The notes under the pieces: model-generated | Database searches by the model: none | Seen by the model: the letters and a program-made list of their open reading frames with translations, nothing else | Told to the model about the DNA's origin: nothing | Translations under genes and position numbers: made by a program | DNA from: Tuctoria greenei | Taxonomy: Eukaryota; Streptophyta; Magnoliopsida; Poales; Poaceae | NCBI GenBank assembly: GCA_036927565.1 | Contig: JAYESD010000011.1 | Coordinates: 92,727,178 to 92,791,177, forward strand | Direction of reading: 5' to 3' | DNA length: 64,000 nucleotides | Shown here: in pieces, positions 1 to 10,837 of the stretch | Layout: every line of letters begins with the position of its first letter | Position numbering within the stretch: position 1 is the first letter of the stretch

Positions 1-63
1 AAACATGGAAAGGGCTCCACGTTTGGGCTCGTCACCTCGCCCCAATGTGGACCCAGGGGCCAC
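1..63 (+). mobile_element. Internal tail and polypurine tract of a Tat-like Gypsy element cut by the window edge
   Basis: The bases just before 64 read CCCAGGGGCCAC and are followed by TGTCGGT. The same junction, CCAGGGGGCCAC then TGTCGGT, is seen on the minus strand at 33202-33214 in a complete Gypsy element with target duplications. This identifies the start of a 3' LTR at 64 and places the rest of the element to the left of the window. No coding sequence is recognisable in these 63 bases. Confidence 0.6.
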
Positions 64-383
64 TGTCGGTACGCGGCATACGGGGTACCCTCACACACAA
101 GATGAAGACACCAAGGCACGTCCGGAGGTGCCACGTGTCCCGAAGGTGCCAAAACCTCCGCAATTCCTCAAGATCGAGCTTTGGCACTGCCGTGTGAGCC
201 TTGAAGATGGGAGTCGGCTTCTCCGGTGAGACGGGCTCTCGAGACGCCACGTGTTAGGATAGGACGTCACCAAAACTTGGGGGGGAGCTCCGGTGCAGCC
301 ATGAGGCTCGGAGCACCAGGCCAGGCACCCCCCGCAGGGAAAGGCCTGGAGCTGCCACGTTCCCCGGAGAACCCCGAAGCTGC
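64..383 (+). repeat. 3' LTR of a Tat-like Gypsy element, first part
   Basis: The LTR begins TGTCGGTACG. It aligns by eye along its length with the solo LTR at 16320-17349: the opening, the 'acacaggatgaagac' stretch and the 'cgccacgtg' blocks agree. It breaks at 383, where a Copia element starts with TGAAAG, and resumes at 14574. The five bases GCTGC (379-383) recur as GCTGT at 14574-14578, the Copia target duplication with one mismatch. Confidence 0.75.
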
Positions 384-646
384 TGAAAGTGCATCTAAGC
401 ATCCCTTGTGGGTTTTAGTTGATTTATGACAAAAAAATGAGATCCTAACCAAATTGTTTAGATGAGCACAGGTTTTAATGAAAATATGAAGAAAGCGCAA
501 AAAGAAAAGAGAATGAGTGTAACACCCTCATTTTCATGCATCATGACCTACATACATTCATATACATGTTTAACATTAATCCACGTAAAGAGGAATGAGT
601 TTAAAATTGATTTGGAACAAAACCGCACTTAAGATTCTGGAAAGTG

Positions 647-966
647 CAGACTAATCCGATTTTGGTGAGGATTTGTCCGATTTCTCTCTAACCTCAATCA
701 GACTTGTCCATTTTTGCTGCGGACTAGTCTGATTTTGCCTCTGGACACTTTCAGACTTGTACGGTCTTATGCGGACTAGTCCGGTGTTCCAAGAATCCTC
801 AAAAATTTGCTAAGTCCATGTACTTGTCCAGACTAGTCTCATGTTCCGACGGATTTGTCTGTTTTCCTCTCTGACTAAAGTCAGACTTGTCCAATTTCTG
901 GCCAGACTTGTCCGATTTATTTTCGACTAACTTCGGACTAGTCCGGTCCTTTTCTGACTTGTCCAG
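647..966 (+). repeat. Array of CGGACTAGTCCG-like palindromes in the Tekay-like LTR
   Basis: About 12 degenerate copies of CGGACTAGTCCG or CGGACTTGTCCG in 320 bp, irregularly spaced. Two copies (near 770 and 933) are exact for the core. The array ends about 170 bp upstream of this LTR's TATA box. The same motif fills the LTRs of the Copia element that hosts this insertion. Confidence 0.8.
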
Positions 967-1132
967 TATTTTGCGACTCCGAGTTGATCTTTTGTTTTAC
1001 AACTTGTTTCTTGGGTTTTACGTTAAGTGGGCCTAGGGACGTCATGCCTAACTCTTTTAAGCCCATGTGGGACTCTAAACCGGCATCTACTCCTCTCAAA
1101 CTCAAAATCCATCTAACCCTGGCCTCCACCTC

Positions 1133-1140
1133 TATATAAA
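1133..1140 (+). promoter_or_regulatory. TATA box of the Tekay-like solo LTR
   Basis: TATATAAA lies in 'cctctatataaacatcc', followed by a purine-rich leader with AAG/GAG runs (about 1220-1275). It is the best core promoter candidate in this LTR. The start would be about 30 bp downstream. Confidence 0.6.
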
Positions 1141-3458
1141 CATCCCCACCCCTTGGCTTGGCCTCTATTTGCCACTTTTTCACCCCACCCAAACCCTAGT
1201 TTGTGGAGAGCCATCATCAAGGAGGGAGGAGGAGATCCCAAGCAAGAAGAAGAAGAGGAGAAAACAAAAGAGGATCAAGATCTCCACCAAGCTTTTGTTC
1301 TTCATCACCAATTCACCTCCAAGTTCATCATCAACACTAGATCATCAAGATCCAAGTGCTGTCTCCAAGATCCTTGATTCATTGGAGTTCTAAACACCTG
1401 GTATACCTTCTACTCTCTTTTCCTTACGGGAATTCAACTCCAAGTATCGATATTCACGTCGATCTAGAAAACCCTAATCTGCTGATCTCGCGAAGTGCTG
1501 ACTAGTCCGACCTCCTACAGACTTCTCTGATTTTCCTGGTTAAATTGTGTTGAATTAATTCTAAAATTAGATCTAATCACATCCAATCCTGTATAAACTT
1601 GTTAAAACCTATTAGAACTAGTTAGTGATCATTTAAAAGTGATCTATTAACAAGTCCTACCTTGCATTTGCATTAATAATGCATATCATGTCATATTGTG
1701 TAATATTTGTACACTCTTTGATTGTGTTTCTTGTCTTGTATGTTTATTGTGCGGATTAGACAGATTTGCGCTAGAGAGTGCCGCGGAGGATCTCCAGCAC
1801 CAAGAGTTTCAAGGCTTCGATCCTAATCAACCCCAAGAGCAAGGAAAGTGTCCTTGAAGCATATTGATCCTGTTTTGAAATAATTTTTTGTTTGCAAAAC
1901 TGCATGCTTGTGTCAATTTGATGGGAATCCTATGATAGGAAGTTTACTAGCTTTGTTTAACCACCCTTGTCACCTGGAATATATGGTAGAGAGTCGGGAT
2001 GGGATTTTTACCTTTTTGCTTCGCTTAATTAACTAGGATGGAAGAACAACTACGCTACTTAATTTAATTATGCATTAATGATATTGTGGTTGACATGAAC
2101 TGGTTAAATTTGATATGGTAATGGGTGATCTAAGCAAGCCTGGTATGTGGATTGGTTGAATGTATGGTGGTTTACATGCTTTAGATCTAAGGACTGGTTT
2201 GTGGAGCGACCATCCAGGATTTACAGTGCCACCACGAGGCCAAGTATGGGTGCGGGGTAGCTGATTAGTTAGGGCTTTGCCAGTGCTATTTGGACCATTA
2301 AGGATGCTCGAGGAAGGGGTAGTCGGATTGGGTTTGTTGATGATTGGTGGGACTACCGTGGGATCCGAATGGCTCAAGAGGGGGCCCTTGGTTGAAGATG
2401 TGCTCAGTTGGAGACATCGCCACCGGTGAAATCTCAGTGGGGTCTAAATAGGCTAGTAATCCCTTTGTAAAGGCTATTTTCTGATCTCTTGGCCACACAC
2501 CTACGGAAGTGTGAGACGGCATAATTGAGATTCTATAGTCGTCGAAAGGTGATAAAATCACAAACACGTGCGTAAAGTGGTTCAAACTCTACAGAGTCTA
2601 ATAAAACTATCATGATAGTCGTGCTCCTAATTATGAGCAACCAGGACCCTCACATGATTAGAGGAAAATTGGGATTTGGGATGGTTATGGTTGGTATAAT
2701 GGTTATGGATGGTATTAATTGAATTCTGGTATCAAATATGGATATTGGTATATGATGATGGATATGGAGTATGGACTGGTATTATGATAACTACATGACT
2801 TATGATGGTTTTATTTCATATACATGTAATATATTTCTTTTCAAATGTTTTAAATGTACTTTTCAACACTAAACCATTATTATATTCGTTATTGAAATCA
2901 GCCACATGTCATACTTTTCACACTTGCTGAGTATGACATGTACTCACTCTGGCAATCCCCCCCCCCCCAACATTTGCAGGTCAGGATTGGGAGTATTATG
3001 GCGATAATGCAGAGTTCTAGGCCGTTTCTACCGTCAGCTTTGCCTGTGGTGTTGATTGGAGCTGCGCTATACGCTATCGCTTATGTTGTCTAGCTGTTTA
3101 GTTTGCTTATTTAGTTTATTTCCGTTGCATTAGCTGAACTTGTCATTAATATTCACTAGAGCTTGTATTCGAGGAAAATATGCTTTGTGCAATAAAATTT
3201 GGTTAATAAATCTTGTTATGTGGTAATTTTGTGTATACTCTTTTGTGAATGCACTCGTTTATGTGTGTTAAACATCCTCGGCACACATATGCGTTCACTT
3301 GGTTCATTTTCGGAACCGGGTGTCACAATGCGGATCTATATGGATAAGAGCTCAAGAGCTGAATTGATTAGATCATTGTGTATGGAGTGTGTTGAAGAAA
3401 CACACCCCAAGAGCTCAAGCACAAGAAAACTCACTCACTACACAAATTCATACAGGTC

Positions 3459-3908
3459 CGGACTAGTCCAATATACCCCGGACTAGTCCGATAAACCCTC
3501 TGTGCTTGTCTGCACAGTCCAAGTTTACACAGACCAGACTAGTCTGATATCACCACGGACTAGTCCGATATCTTTCTGACTAAGATCGGACTAGTCCTCT
3601 CAGTGTGGACTAGTCCTCAACACTTCACAGCTTTGCACGAAATCAGACAAGTTGAATAATATCCGGACTAGTCCGATATCCTTTCTGACTAATCAGACAA
3701 GTCCTCCAAGTGCGGACTTGTCCTCAAACTCACTAAGGCAGTCACCTAGCCGGACTTGTCCGATATGTGCCGGAATAGTCTGAAGATTTCCAGAGCCTAA
3801 ATCGGACTAGTCCGCCCAAGGCCGGACAAGTCCGATATTCCTGAAAACTTAGGGTTTCCTACACGCCGCACACCGGACTAGTCTGGACTCCACCACGGAC
3901 TAGTTCGG
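3459..3908 (+). repeat. Palindrome array in U3 of the Copia 1 5' LTR
   Basis: Many copies of CGGACTAGTCCG and CGGACAAGTCCG, exact and degenerate, about 20-35 bp apart, ending about 40 bp upstream of the TATA box at 3947. The 3' LTR has the equivalent array at 13282-13761, with different point changes in individual copies. Two more copies lie near the 3' end of this LTR at 4597-4628. Confidence 0.9.
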
Positions 3909-3946
3909 ACACTCAAAACCCTAACAGTAACCTTTGGAAACCTCCA

Positions 3947-3954
3947 TATAAATA
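3947..3954 (+). promoter_or_regulatory. TATA box of the Copia 1 5' LTR
   Basis: TATAAATA in 'ccatataaatagatg'. The same octamer is at 13801 in the 3' LTR and at 60961 in Copia element 2, always just after the palindrome array. Confidence 0.75.
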
Positions 3955-4723
3955 GATGTGCACGGCCCTACTTTCACTTCTCTCGACTCCCTGCGCCATC
4001 ACACCCTCCAAGAGCCCAGAAAACACATCTCTCAAAACAATCCAACGCAAGAAAGATCAAATCCTTGAGGATTAACTTTGGATCAAAGGAGAGACACGGT
4101 TCTCACGTTTTGAGCTCTTGGGTTTGATTCTCTCACACACTCTTGTTGTTTTATTATGGATCTTACTAGTTTGTTCTTGATGGTGTTCGATTTGTAATCT
4201 TGGGGAGCCATCAACTTGTGAGAAGACCCCTTGAACTTGGTGATTTACCTTTTGTGATTAGTGGAAGAGAATCGGCCTCCGTAGCGATTCAACGAGGGTA
4301 GGGTTGGAGAAGACCCGGTCCTTTCATGGGCTCCTCAACGTGGACGTATGTTGCCTCTGTGGGAACCAAACCACGGGATAAAATTTTGTGTCAATCTTGT
4401 TCTTAGTTTTTCATATCACATTCTAGGGTTTACTTGATCTTGCATATCTTACATTAAAACTTTTAATCTAAAGATTACCTTGTGATATACTAAGTTAAAT
4501 TGAAGCAATGTACTCTAGCTACATATTAATTTTTGCTGCATAAAGTACTTAGATTGAGATCATTGATCTAACTTGACCAATCTTGTCCGCACACACCGGA
4601 CTAGTCCACACACAACCGGACTAGTCCGATTTCTCGGGATTTGATCAAGTTACTGAGTGCTGCAGGTTCCGACTAAAATTCAAAAAGGCCTATTCACCCC
4701 CCCCCCTCTAGGCCACATTCAAT

Positions 4724-4734
4724 TGGTATCAGAG
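4724..4734 (+). other. Primer binding site (initiator Met tRNA) of Copia 1
   Basis: TGGTATCAGAG begins two bases after the LTR end. It is complementary to the 3' end of plant initiator Met tRNA, the usual primer of Copia elements. The next base is T where C is expected. Confidence 0.9.
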
Positions 4735-4773
4735 TAGGACTCTTCAAGAGGACACTAATCGCTTGAAGAGAAA

Positions 4774-6998
4774 ATGTCGGACATGAAGGATGTGCACAAG
4801 AGCCTCAGTCAAGAGAAGGTTGAAGATGAAAAGGCACAAAAGTTGGAGAAGCTCCTCGACGCCATTCAGGACTTCGAGGATGACGATGAGGAGACACTAG
4901 AACTCAAGGCGCTCCTATGGAAGAAAGCTCTCTCCAAAGGGAAAATAAAGATCGAGGGCGAGAAGAAGAAGAAGGAGAGTAGTCACACCGACTACTCCCG
5001 ATATCCTTTCAACTACGATCGTCTAAAATCTAACAATAGCCATTATTTGTCTATTCCTCTAGGAAAATCCCACACTTTGATGGCAATGATTACTCAATGT
5101 GGAGGAAAAACATGAAAATGCATTTAATCTCACTTAACCCCAGCTTGTGGCATATAGTGTGCACAGGTATAGATATCCCAGACGACTATGAAGAGCTCAC
5201 ACCAAGCCAAGAGCAAGCAATTCATCAGAATGCTCAAGCTACAGCGGTCATCACATCATCACTAAGTCAGTATGAGTTCACCAAGGTGGATGGACTCGTG
5301 ATTGCAAAGGAAATATGGGACACATTGCAAACTGCACATGAAGGTGATCGTCATGTGCGAGAGGCGAAGATCAAAATGATCGAAGGCGAATTAGGAAGAT
5401 TCGCCATAGAAGAAGATGAGTCACCGCAAGACATGTACAACCGGTTGAAGCCTCTCATCAACAAGGTTCGAGCATATGGAAGTAAAAAGTGGAACGATCA
5501 CGAGGTGGTGAAGCTCATCCTTAGAGCTTTCATGCCTCACAATGTTACCCTGTGCTCGATGATTAGAGAGAGTCCCAGGTACAAGAAAATGACACCGAAC
5601 GAATTGCTTAGAAAGATCATCAACTTAAAAATGATGGTGAAGCAAGCTAAACATGTCAACGAGATTGCCGACCACACCTCGGCAAAGAAGAAAGGGGTCG
5701 CCTTAAAATCCACTTGCAAGCCCTTGTCAAAAGAAGCTCGAGAGGTTCAAGATGAAGATGACAGTGATGATGAGAGCAACGACTTAGATGAGGAAGACAT
5801 GATCCTCTTCATGAAGATATTCAAGAGAATGATGAAGAGAAGACAAGCGGGAAAATCAAGTGAAGGAAAAATCAAAGAAAAGTCAAGACCAAAGGTGAGG
5901 CGGGCCTACTATAACTGTGGTGAATATGATCACTTTATAGTTGATTGCCATTATGAAGAAAACAAGAAGAAGACCAAGGAAACAAAGCCTCAACCTAAGA
6001 AGTTCTTCAAGAAGAAAAAGCAAGCTAGACAGGCGCACCTAGGAAAGGAGTGGGACTCAAATGATGAGTCCTCGTCCGAAGAGGAAGAGGAGATGGCTAG
6101 CATAGCCATCAACAAGACGACCAAGAAATCGACCTTCCTCCCCAACATTGGCGCAAGAAAGGACTATAACACATGCCTCATGGCGAGGGAAGGTAAAATA
6201 AAGGTAACACCTAAATCCTCCTCCTCACATTCTTACTCTAGCGATAGTGATGCCTATAATGATAATGAAGATATGCTTGTTGCCCTAGATAAGAAAATTG
6301 CCGCTAAAATGAAATTCTTAATGGATAAACTTATCGATAAGGAGGAGCTTGTTGATCGCCAAGAAGATATGATCATCCTTCAAAAGGGGGAGTATCTTAT
6401 GATCAAAAATCTCCTTGAAGTTGAAAATGAGCGAAGCAAGTCACTAGAGCTTGAACTGGCTTCAACCAAGGAAGCTTGCTTGAAGTTAGGTAACTTAAAT
6501 GTAATTATCAAAGATGAACTTGCTAACTTGACCAAAGTTAACAAGATCCTTGAAGTTCAAGTTGAGTCACTCAAGTGAAGTGACCCTTCATCCTCTTCAA
6601 GCTCATCTTCTAAACACCTAAAATCTGAAACTGCTACTACGTGTACATGTGCTAAAGTTGAATCTAACTTGAAGGATAAGTCGAACTTGGCAAAGGACAA
6701 GAATCCTTCCCGTAGTGGCATATTTGACAAGGAGAAGATCAAGTATGCACGCAGTGCATACTTGACCACAAGGCCTCCTAATGTCAAATATGGCATTGGG
6801 TATTCTTATGGTGAAAAGCAAAGTGCTAGAAGCCATAAGAATAACAAGGAGCGCATTGCCTTTATCAAGGGAAACTCCCCTCAAGCTAGAAAGGCTAATA
6901 ATGTTGACAAGTTCAAACATGTTAATTCATATGAGCAACAACTTTTGTTTAGAACTTTTGATGCATCTTATGTTCTTGTGAAAAACAACTTTGGTTAA
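4774..6998 (+). pseudogene. gag: Copia 1 gag polyprotein, broken
   Basis: Capsid and nucleocapsid precursor. The start MSDMKDVHK is shared with element 2 at 61790. A one-base deletion near 5069, in a C run where element 2 has one more C, shifts the frame; reading resumes at about 5080 and runs to a TGA at 6576-6578 where element 2 has CTG. The same frame then continues to 6998. Parts visible: an acidic N-terminus, the SIRE-type 'YLSIPLGK' stretch, a charged tail with coiled-coil heptads (about 6340-6570), and a zinc knuckle at 5907-5948. The knuckle reads YYNCGEYDHFIVDC where element 2 has CYNC, so its first cysteine is lost. Defective. Confidence 0.85.
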
Positions 6999-7128
6999 GT
7001 GTATGCCAAATATGTTGGGCCACGCCATGGGAACACCAAGTCCCATGTGTGGGTGCCCAAATCTCTTGTGACTAACCTCAAAGGACCCAAGCAAGCTTGG
7101 GTACCTAAAACAAATACATAATTTATTT

Positions 7129-7842
7129 TTGCAGGCCTACTCCTCCGGTGGAGCAAAATGGGTACTAGACAGTAGATGCCCCAACCATATGACCAGAGAA
7201 CGAAGAATGTTTGTAGAATATAAAAATAATGAGGATCCAAGCGAGGGCATCTATTTTGGAGACAATAGTCAAGGAAGGGTGCTCAGTACTGGTAAAATTG
7301 CAATCTCATCTCAACACATGCTTTCTCATGTTTTGGATGTTGACTCCTTAGATTATAACCTTCTTTCCATATCTCAATTATGTGACAAGGGTTACAATTG
7401 CTTGTTCACTAATGAGGGTGTGACCGTCCCTAGAAGGAGTGATGACTCGGTTGCATTCAAGGGTGTGTGAAAGGGAAAATTTTATGTTGTTGACTTTAAC
7501 AAAGATAAAGCCAAACTTGACACATGCTTGATTGCAAAGACCCACATGGGTTGGCTGTGGCATAGACGGCTGGCACATGTTGGTATGAGGAATCTTCAAA
7601 AACTCCTCAAAGGCGATCACATTCGAGGTTTGAAGGATGTTGTTTTTGAGAAAGACAAGCCTTGTAGCGCGTGCCAAGTCGGGAAGCAAGTAGGAGCACC
7701 CCATCCTGCAGAGAACGTCATGACAACGACAAGACCGCTCGAGCTACTTCACATGAACCTATTCGGTCCAATCACTTACATAAGCATTGGCGGTAAAAAA
7801 TATGGCTTAGTAATTGTTGATGATTTTTCACGCTTCACGTGA
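7129..7842 (+). pseudogene. pol: Copia 1 protease and gag-pre-integrase region
   Basis: The aspartic protease region contains KWVLDSRCPNHMT, where Copia proteases have D-S-G; Gly is replaced by Arg, so the active site is probably dead. A TGA at 7468 interrupts the frame. The next stretch (7528 on) is the integrase zinc-binding part with LWHRRLAH and a CSACQVGKQ cysteine pair. It ends at a TGA (7840-7842) in RFT*VFFLHD, where Trp is expected. The gag frame ends at a TAA at 7120-7122 before the protease frame opens. Confidence 0.8.
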
Positions 7843-8761
7843 GTTTTCTTTTTGCATGATAAGACAAAAAACTCAAGGAACCCTCAATAAATTTCTCAAG
7901 CGTGTCCAAAATGAGTTCTCACTGAAGATCAAAAACATACAAAGCGACAATGGCACGGAGTTCAAGAACACTCAAGTTGAGGAGTACCTAGACGAAGAGG
8001 GCATCAAACATGAAATTTCAGCACCGTACTCACCTCAACAAAATGGAGTGGCCGAAAGGAAGAACCGAACCCTCATAGAGATGGCGAGAACAAAGCTTGA
8101 TGAGTACAAGACATCAGATCGGTTTTGGGCTGAAGCGATCAACACCGCTTGTCACGTCATAAACGGACTCTATCTTCATCGCCTACTCAAGAAGACATCA
8201 TATGAGCTACTCATGGGTAACAAACCTAATATTTCCTATTTTCCTATTTTTGGTTCTAAATGCTATATCTTGAACAAGAAGCCTAGGACTTCAAAGTTCG
8301 CTTCGAAGTCCGATGAAGGTTTCTTGCTTCACTACGATTCGAACTCTTACGCCTATCGTGTCTTCAACAAGGTCTCCGGACTTGTTGAAGTTGCACATGA
8401 TGTACTGTTCGATGAAACTAACGGCTCTCAAGAAGAGCAAGTTGATCAATGTGTGCTAGATAGAGAAGAAGCTCCATGTCATGCGTTAAGAAGAATGGCG
8501 TTGGGTGATGTTCGACCACAAGCGCCACCTCCAAATCAAAATGAAGAAAATGAACCACAAGCGGAGGTATTGGATCAAGGGGGAGCTTCTACACTAGATC
8601 AAACTCAAGAGGACGAAGATGATCAACACACAAATGAGGGCAACCATCTAGGGGGAGTAGAAGATGACCATAAAGACTCAAGACCACAAGTGACACACCC
8701 AAGAGTACACCAATGCGTCCAAAGAGACCACCCCGTCGACAACATAGTCGGGGACATCTAA
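7843..8761 (+). pseudogene. pol: Copia 1 integrase core
   Basis: The retroviral-type integrase catalytic core inserts element DNA into the genome. IQSDNGTEF (second catalytic Asp, near 7945) and QQNGVAERKNRT (Glu, near 8050) are intact. The first Asp region lies before 7842 in the broken frame ('LHMNLFGPI', where Asp is usual and Asn is seen). The C-terminal part, with 'FGSKCYILN' and a charged spacer rich in Glu and Gln, runs to 8761, where the frame closes before reverse transcriptase. Confidence 0.8.
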
Positions 8762-8824
8762 AAGAGAGTAACTACAAGATCTCGAATTGCTAATTTTTGT
8801 GAACATTACTCTTTTGTATCCTTT

Positions 8825-9676
8825 TTGGAACCGCGCAGGATTGAGGATGCATTGAAAGATCCGGATTGGGTGGTGGCAATGCAAGAAAAACTTAACAACT
8901 TCAAACGAAATGAGGTGTGGGAACTCGTCGAAAGACCCAAGATCAACGTTGTCGGCACCAAATGGGTCTTCCGCAACAAGCAAGGCGAACACGGGGTGGT
9001 GACAAGGAACAAGGCACGACTTGTGGCCAAAGGGTATTCACAAGTCGAAGGTTTGGATTTCGATGAAACCTTTGCTCCGGTAGCTAGGCTTGAATCTATT
9101 AGAATATTACTTGCATATGCTACTCACCATGATTTCAAGCTCTATCAAATGGATGTGAAAAGGTGCCTTCCTTAACGGACCAATCAAAGAGGAGGTGTAC
9201 GCGGAGCAACCCCCCGGATTCGAAGATCAAGAGTTCCCCAACCATGTGTTCAAACTGCATAAGGCACTCTACGGCCTCAAACAAGCTCCTAGAGCTTGGT
9301 ATGAGTGCCTTAGAGATTTCCTAATTGAAAATCGTTTTAAAATTTGCAAAGCTAATTATACATTGTTCACAAAGCATTTTGACAATGATCTTTTTATCTG
9401 TCAAATTTATGTTGATGATATCATTCTTGGTTAAACTAACAAATCTTTCTGTGAAGAATTTAGTAAGATTATGACAGATAGGTTTGAAATGTCCATGATG
9501 GGAGAGCTAAAATACTTCTTGGGATTCCAAGTGAGGCAACAAAAGGAGGGACGTTCATAAGCCAAACCAAGTATACTCAAGACATACTCAAGAAGTTTGG
9601 AATGGACAAGGCGAAGCCCATAAAGACTCCCATGGCAACAAATAGACACTAGGATCTCAATGAAGACGGACCAAGC
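8825..9676 (+). pseudogene. pol: Copia 1 reverse transcriptase, frameshifted
   Basis: RNA-dependent DNA polymerase. The N-terminal part has KWVFRNKQ and KARLVAKGYSQ. An extra base near 9164 breaks the frame at MDVK, and the protein resumes as FLNGPIKEEVYAEQPPGF. The catalytic YVDDI is at about 9408-9422. A stop follows at 9432-9434 (ILG*TNKS), then more reverse transcriptase sequence (LKYFLGFQV) with a further frame change near 9540 and a stop near 9650. Confidence 0.85.
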
Positions 9677-10361
9677 GTGGATCAAAAGGTATATAGCTCC
9701 ATGATTGGATCCATACTTTACTTATGTGCATCTAGGCCTGATATTATGTTGAGTGTGTGCTTGTGTGCAAGATTTCAAGCCGATCCTAAGGAGTGTCATT
9801 TGACACCTGTAAAAAGAATCTTGCGGTATTTAGTTCATACACCCAACCTAGGCCTTTGGTATCCTAAAGGTTCCAAATTCAATCTCATTGGATACTCCGA
9901 TGCAGATTATGCCGGATGCAAAGTAGATAGAAAAAGTAACTCCGGTACTTGCCAATTTCTAGGTAGATCCCTAGTTTCTTGGTCCTCCAAGAAACAAAAA
10001 CTCCATTGCCTTATCTACGGCCGAAGCGGAGTATGTTGCAGCTGGTAGTTGTTGTGCACAACTCTTTTGGATGCGACAAACTCTAAGGGATTACGGTTAC
10101 AATATGAGTCGTATTCTGCTCCTTTGTGATAATGAAAGTGCCATTAAAATTGCCCATAATCTCATTGAGCACTCTAGGACCAAACACATTGACATCCGGC
10201 ATCACTTTTTGAGAGACCACTCAATGAAAGGAGACATAGTCATTTCCCATGTCAACACCGAAAAACACCTAGCCGATATATTTACCAAGCCACTTGATGA
10301 AAATAGTTTTTGCGAGCTCCAAAATGATCTAAATATCCTTGATGCTCAGAATGTGGCTTGA
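9677..10361 (+). pseudogene. pol: Copia 1 RNase H
   Basis: RNase H degrades the RNA of the hybrid. GYSDADYAGC (first catalytic Asp), a frameshift near 10005 in the SSKKQ region, then LCDNESAIK and RTKHIDIRHHFLRD, and the end motif HLADIFTKPL are visible. The natural stop TGA is at 10359-10361. This is the end of pol. Confidence 0.85.
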
Positions 10362-10837
10362 AAACTTGCATACATGTATGGCCTCTTCAAAATATGTTGA
10401 TTGTGTTGCGAAAATCATCTCTCTCAATTTTCTCAAAAACTATTTCAATTACTTGATCTTGATGAATTATGGTCATTGCTTGATTGTTGTATGTTTACTG
10501 ATCATATTCATCAAGATTACTTGATTGTTTTAGCCCCTATTTTCCCTATAAGAACCTTTGAATATATACGAATGGGCTAATTATATCTGTTCTGATGACC
10601 ACGGACTAGTCCGCACACTGCAGACTAGTCCGTAGAGGTCCGGTAGTCCGGACTAGTCTGGCCGACCACGGACTAGTCCGATTTTTTGACTCCATAACCC
10701 TAGGCGCCACCAAAACCTAATCTCCTTCACCCTCACAACTCACCTCACATTCTCTCTCTTCACTCGAGAGCCCCCAAGACGATTTGGCGATATCTCCATC
10801 AAATCCCTTCAAGTTTGGGTGGAAATCGATCTCCATT
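10362..10837 (+). repeat. Spacer after pol with a short palindrome array
   Basis: No ORF is recognised. At 10602-10680 there are four copies of CGGACTAGTCCG or close variants in 80 bp. Another CGGACTTGTCCG lies at 10858, and further copies at about 11078-11158 flank the start of the extra ORF. The motif is thus also inside the element, not only in its LTRs. Confidence 0.75.

Larger units (their letters stand above)
518..3327 (+). repeat. Tekay/Del-like solo LTR (2,810 bp) inside the Copia 5' LTR
   Basis: Begins TGTAACACCC and ends GGGTGTCACA, so the tips are inverted. It is flanked by ATGAG (513-517) and ATGCG (3328-3332), and the uninterrupted site GAATGAGGATC is still present in the 3' LTR near 13150. 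No internal domain or second LTR copy is present, so it is a solo LTR left by recombination between LTRs. Length, tips and the 'cttgctgagtatgacatgtactcac' region near 2925 are typical of Tekay/Del chromovirus LTRs. It carries its own palindrome array (647-966) and a TATA box at 1133. Confidence 0.85.
384..4721 (+). repeat. 5' LTR of Copia element 1, interrupted at 518-3327
   Basis: It starts TGAAAGTGCATC and ends CCACATTCA directly before the primer site. Pieces 384-517 and 3333-4721 together match the 3' LTR 13022-14573. The array of palindromes and a TATA box lie in the downstream piece. After the TATA box comes a leader-like stretch with 'aaacacatctctc' that is shared with both other SIRE LTRs in the window. 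Confidence 0.85.
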
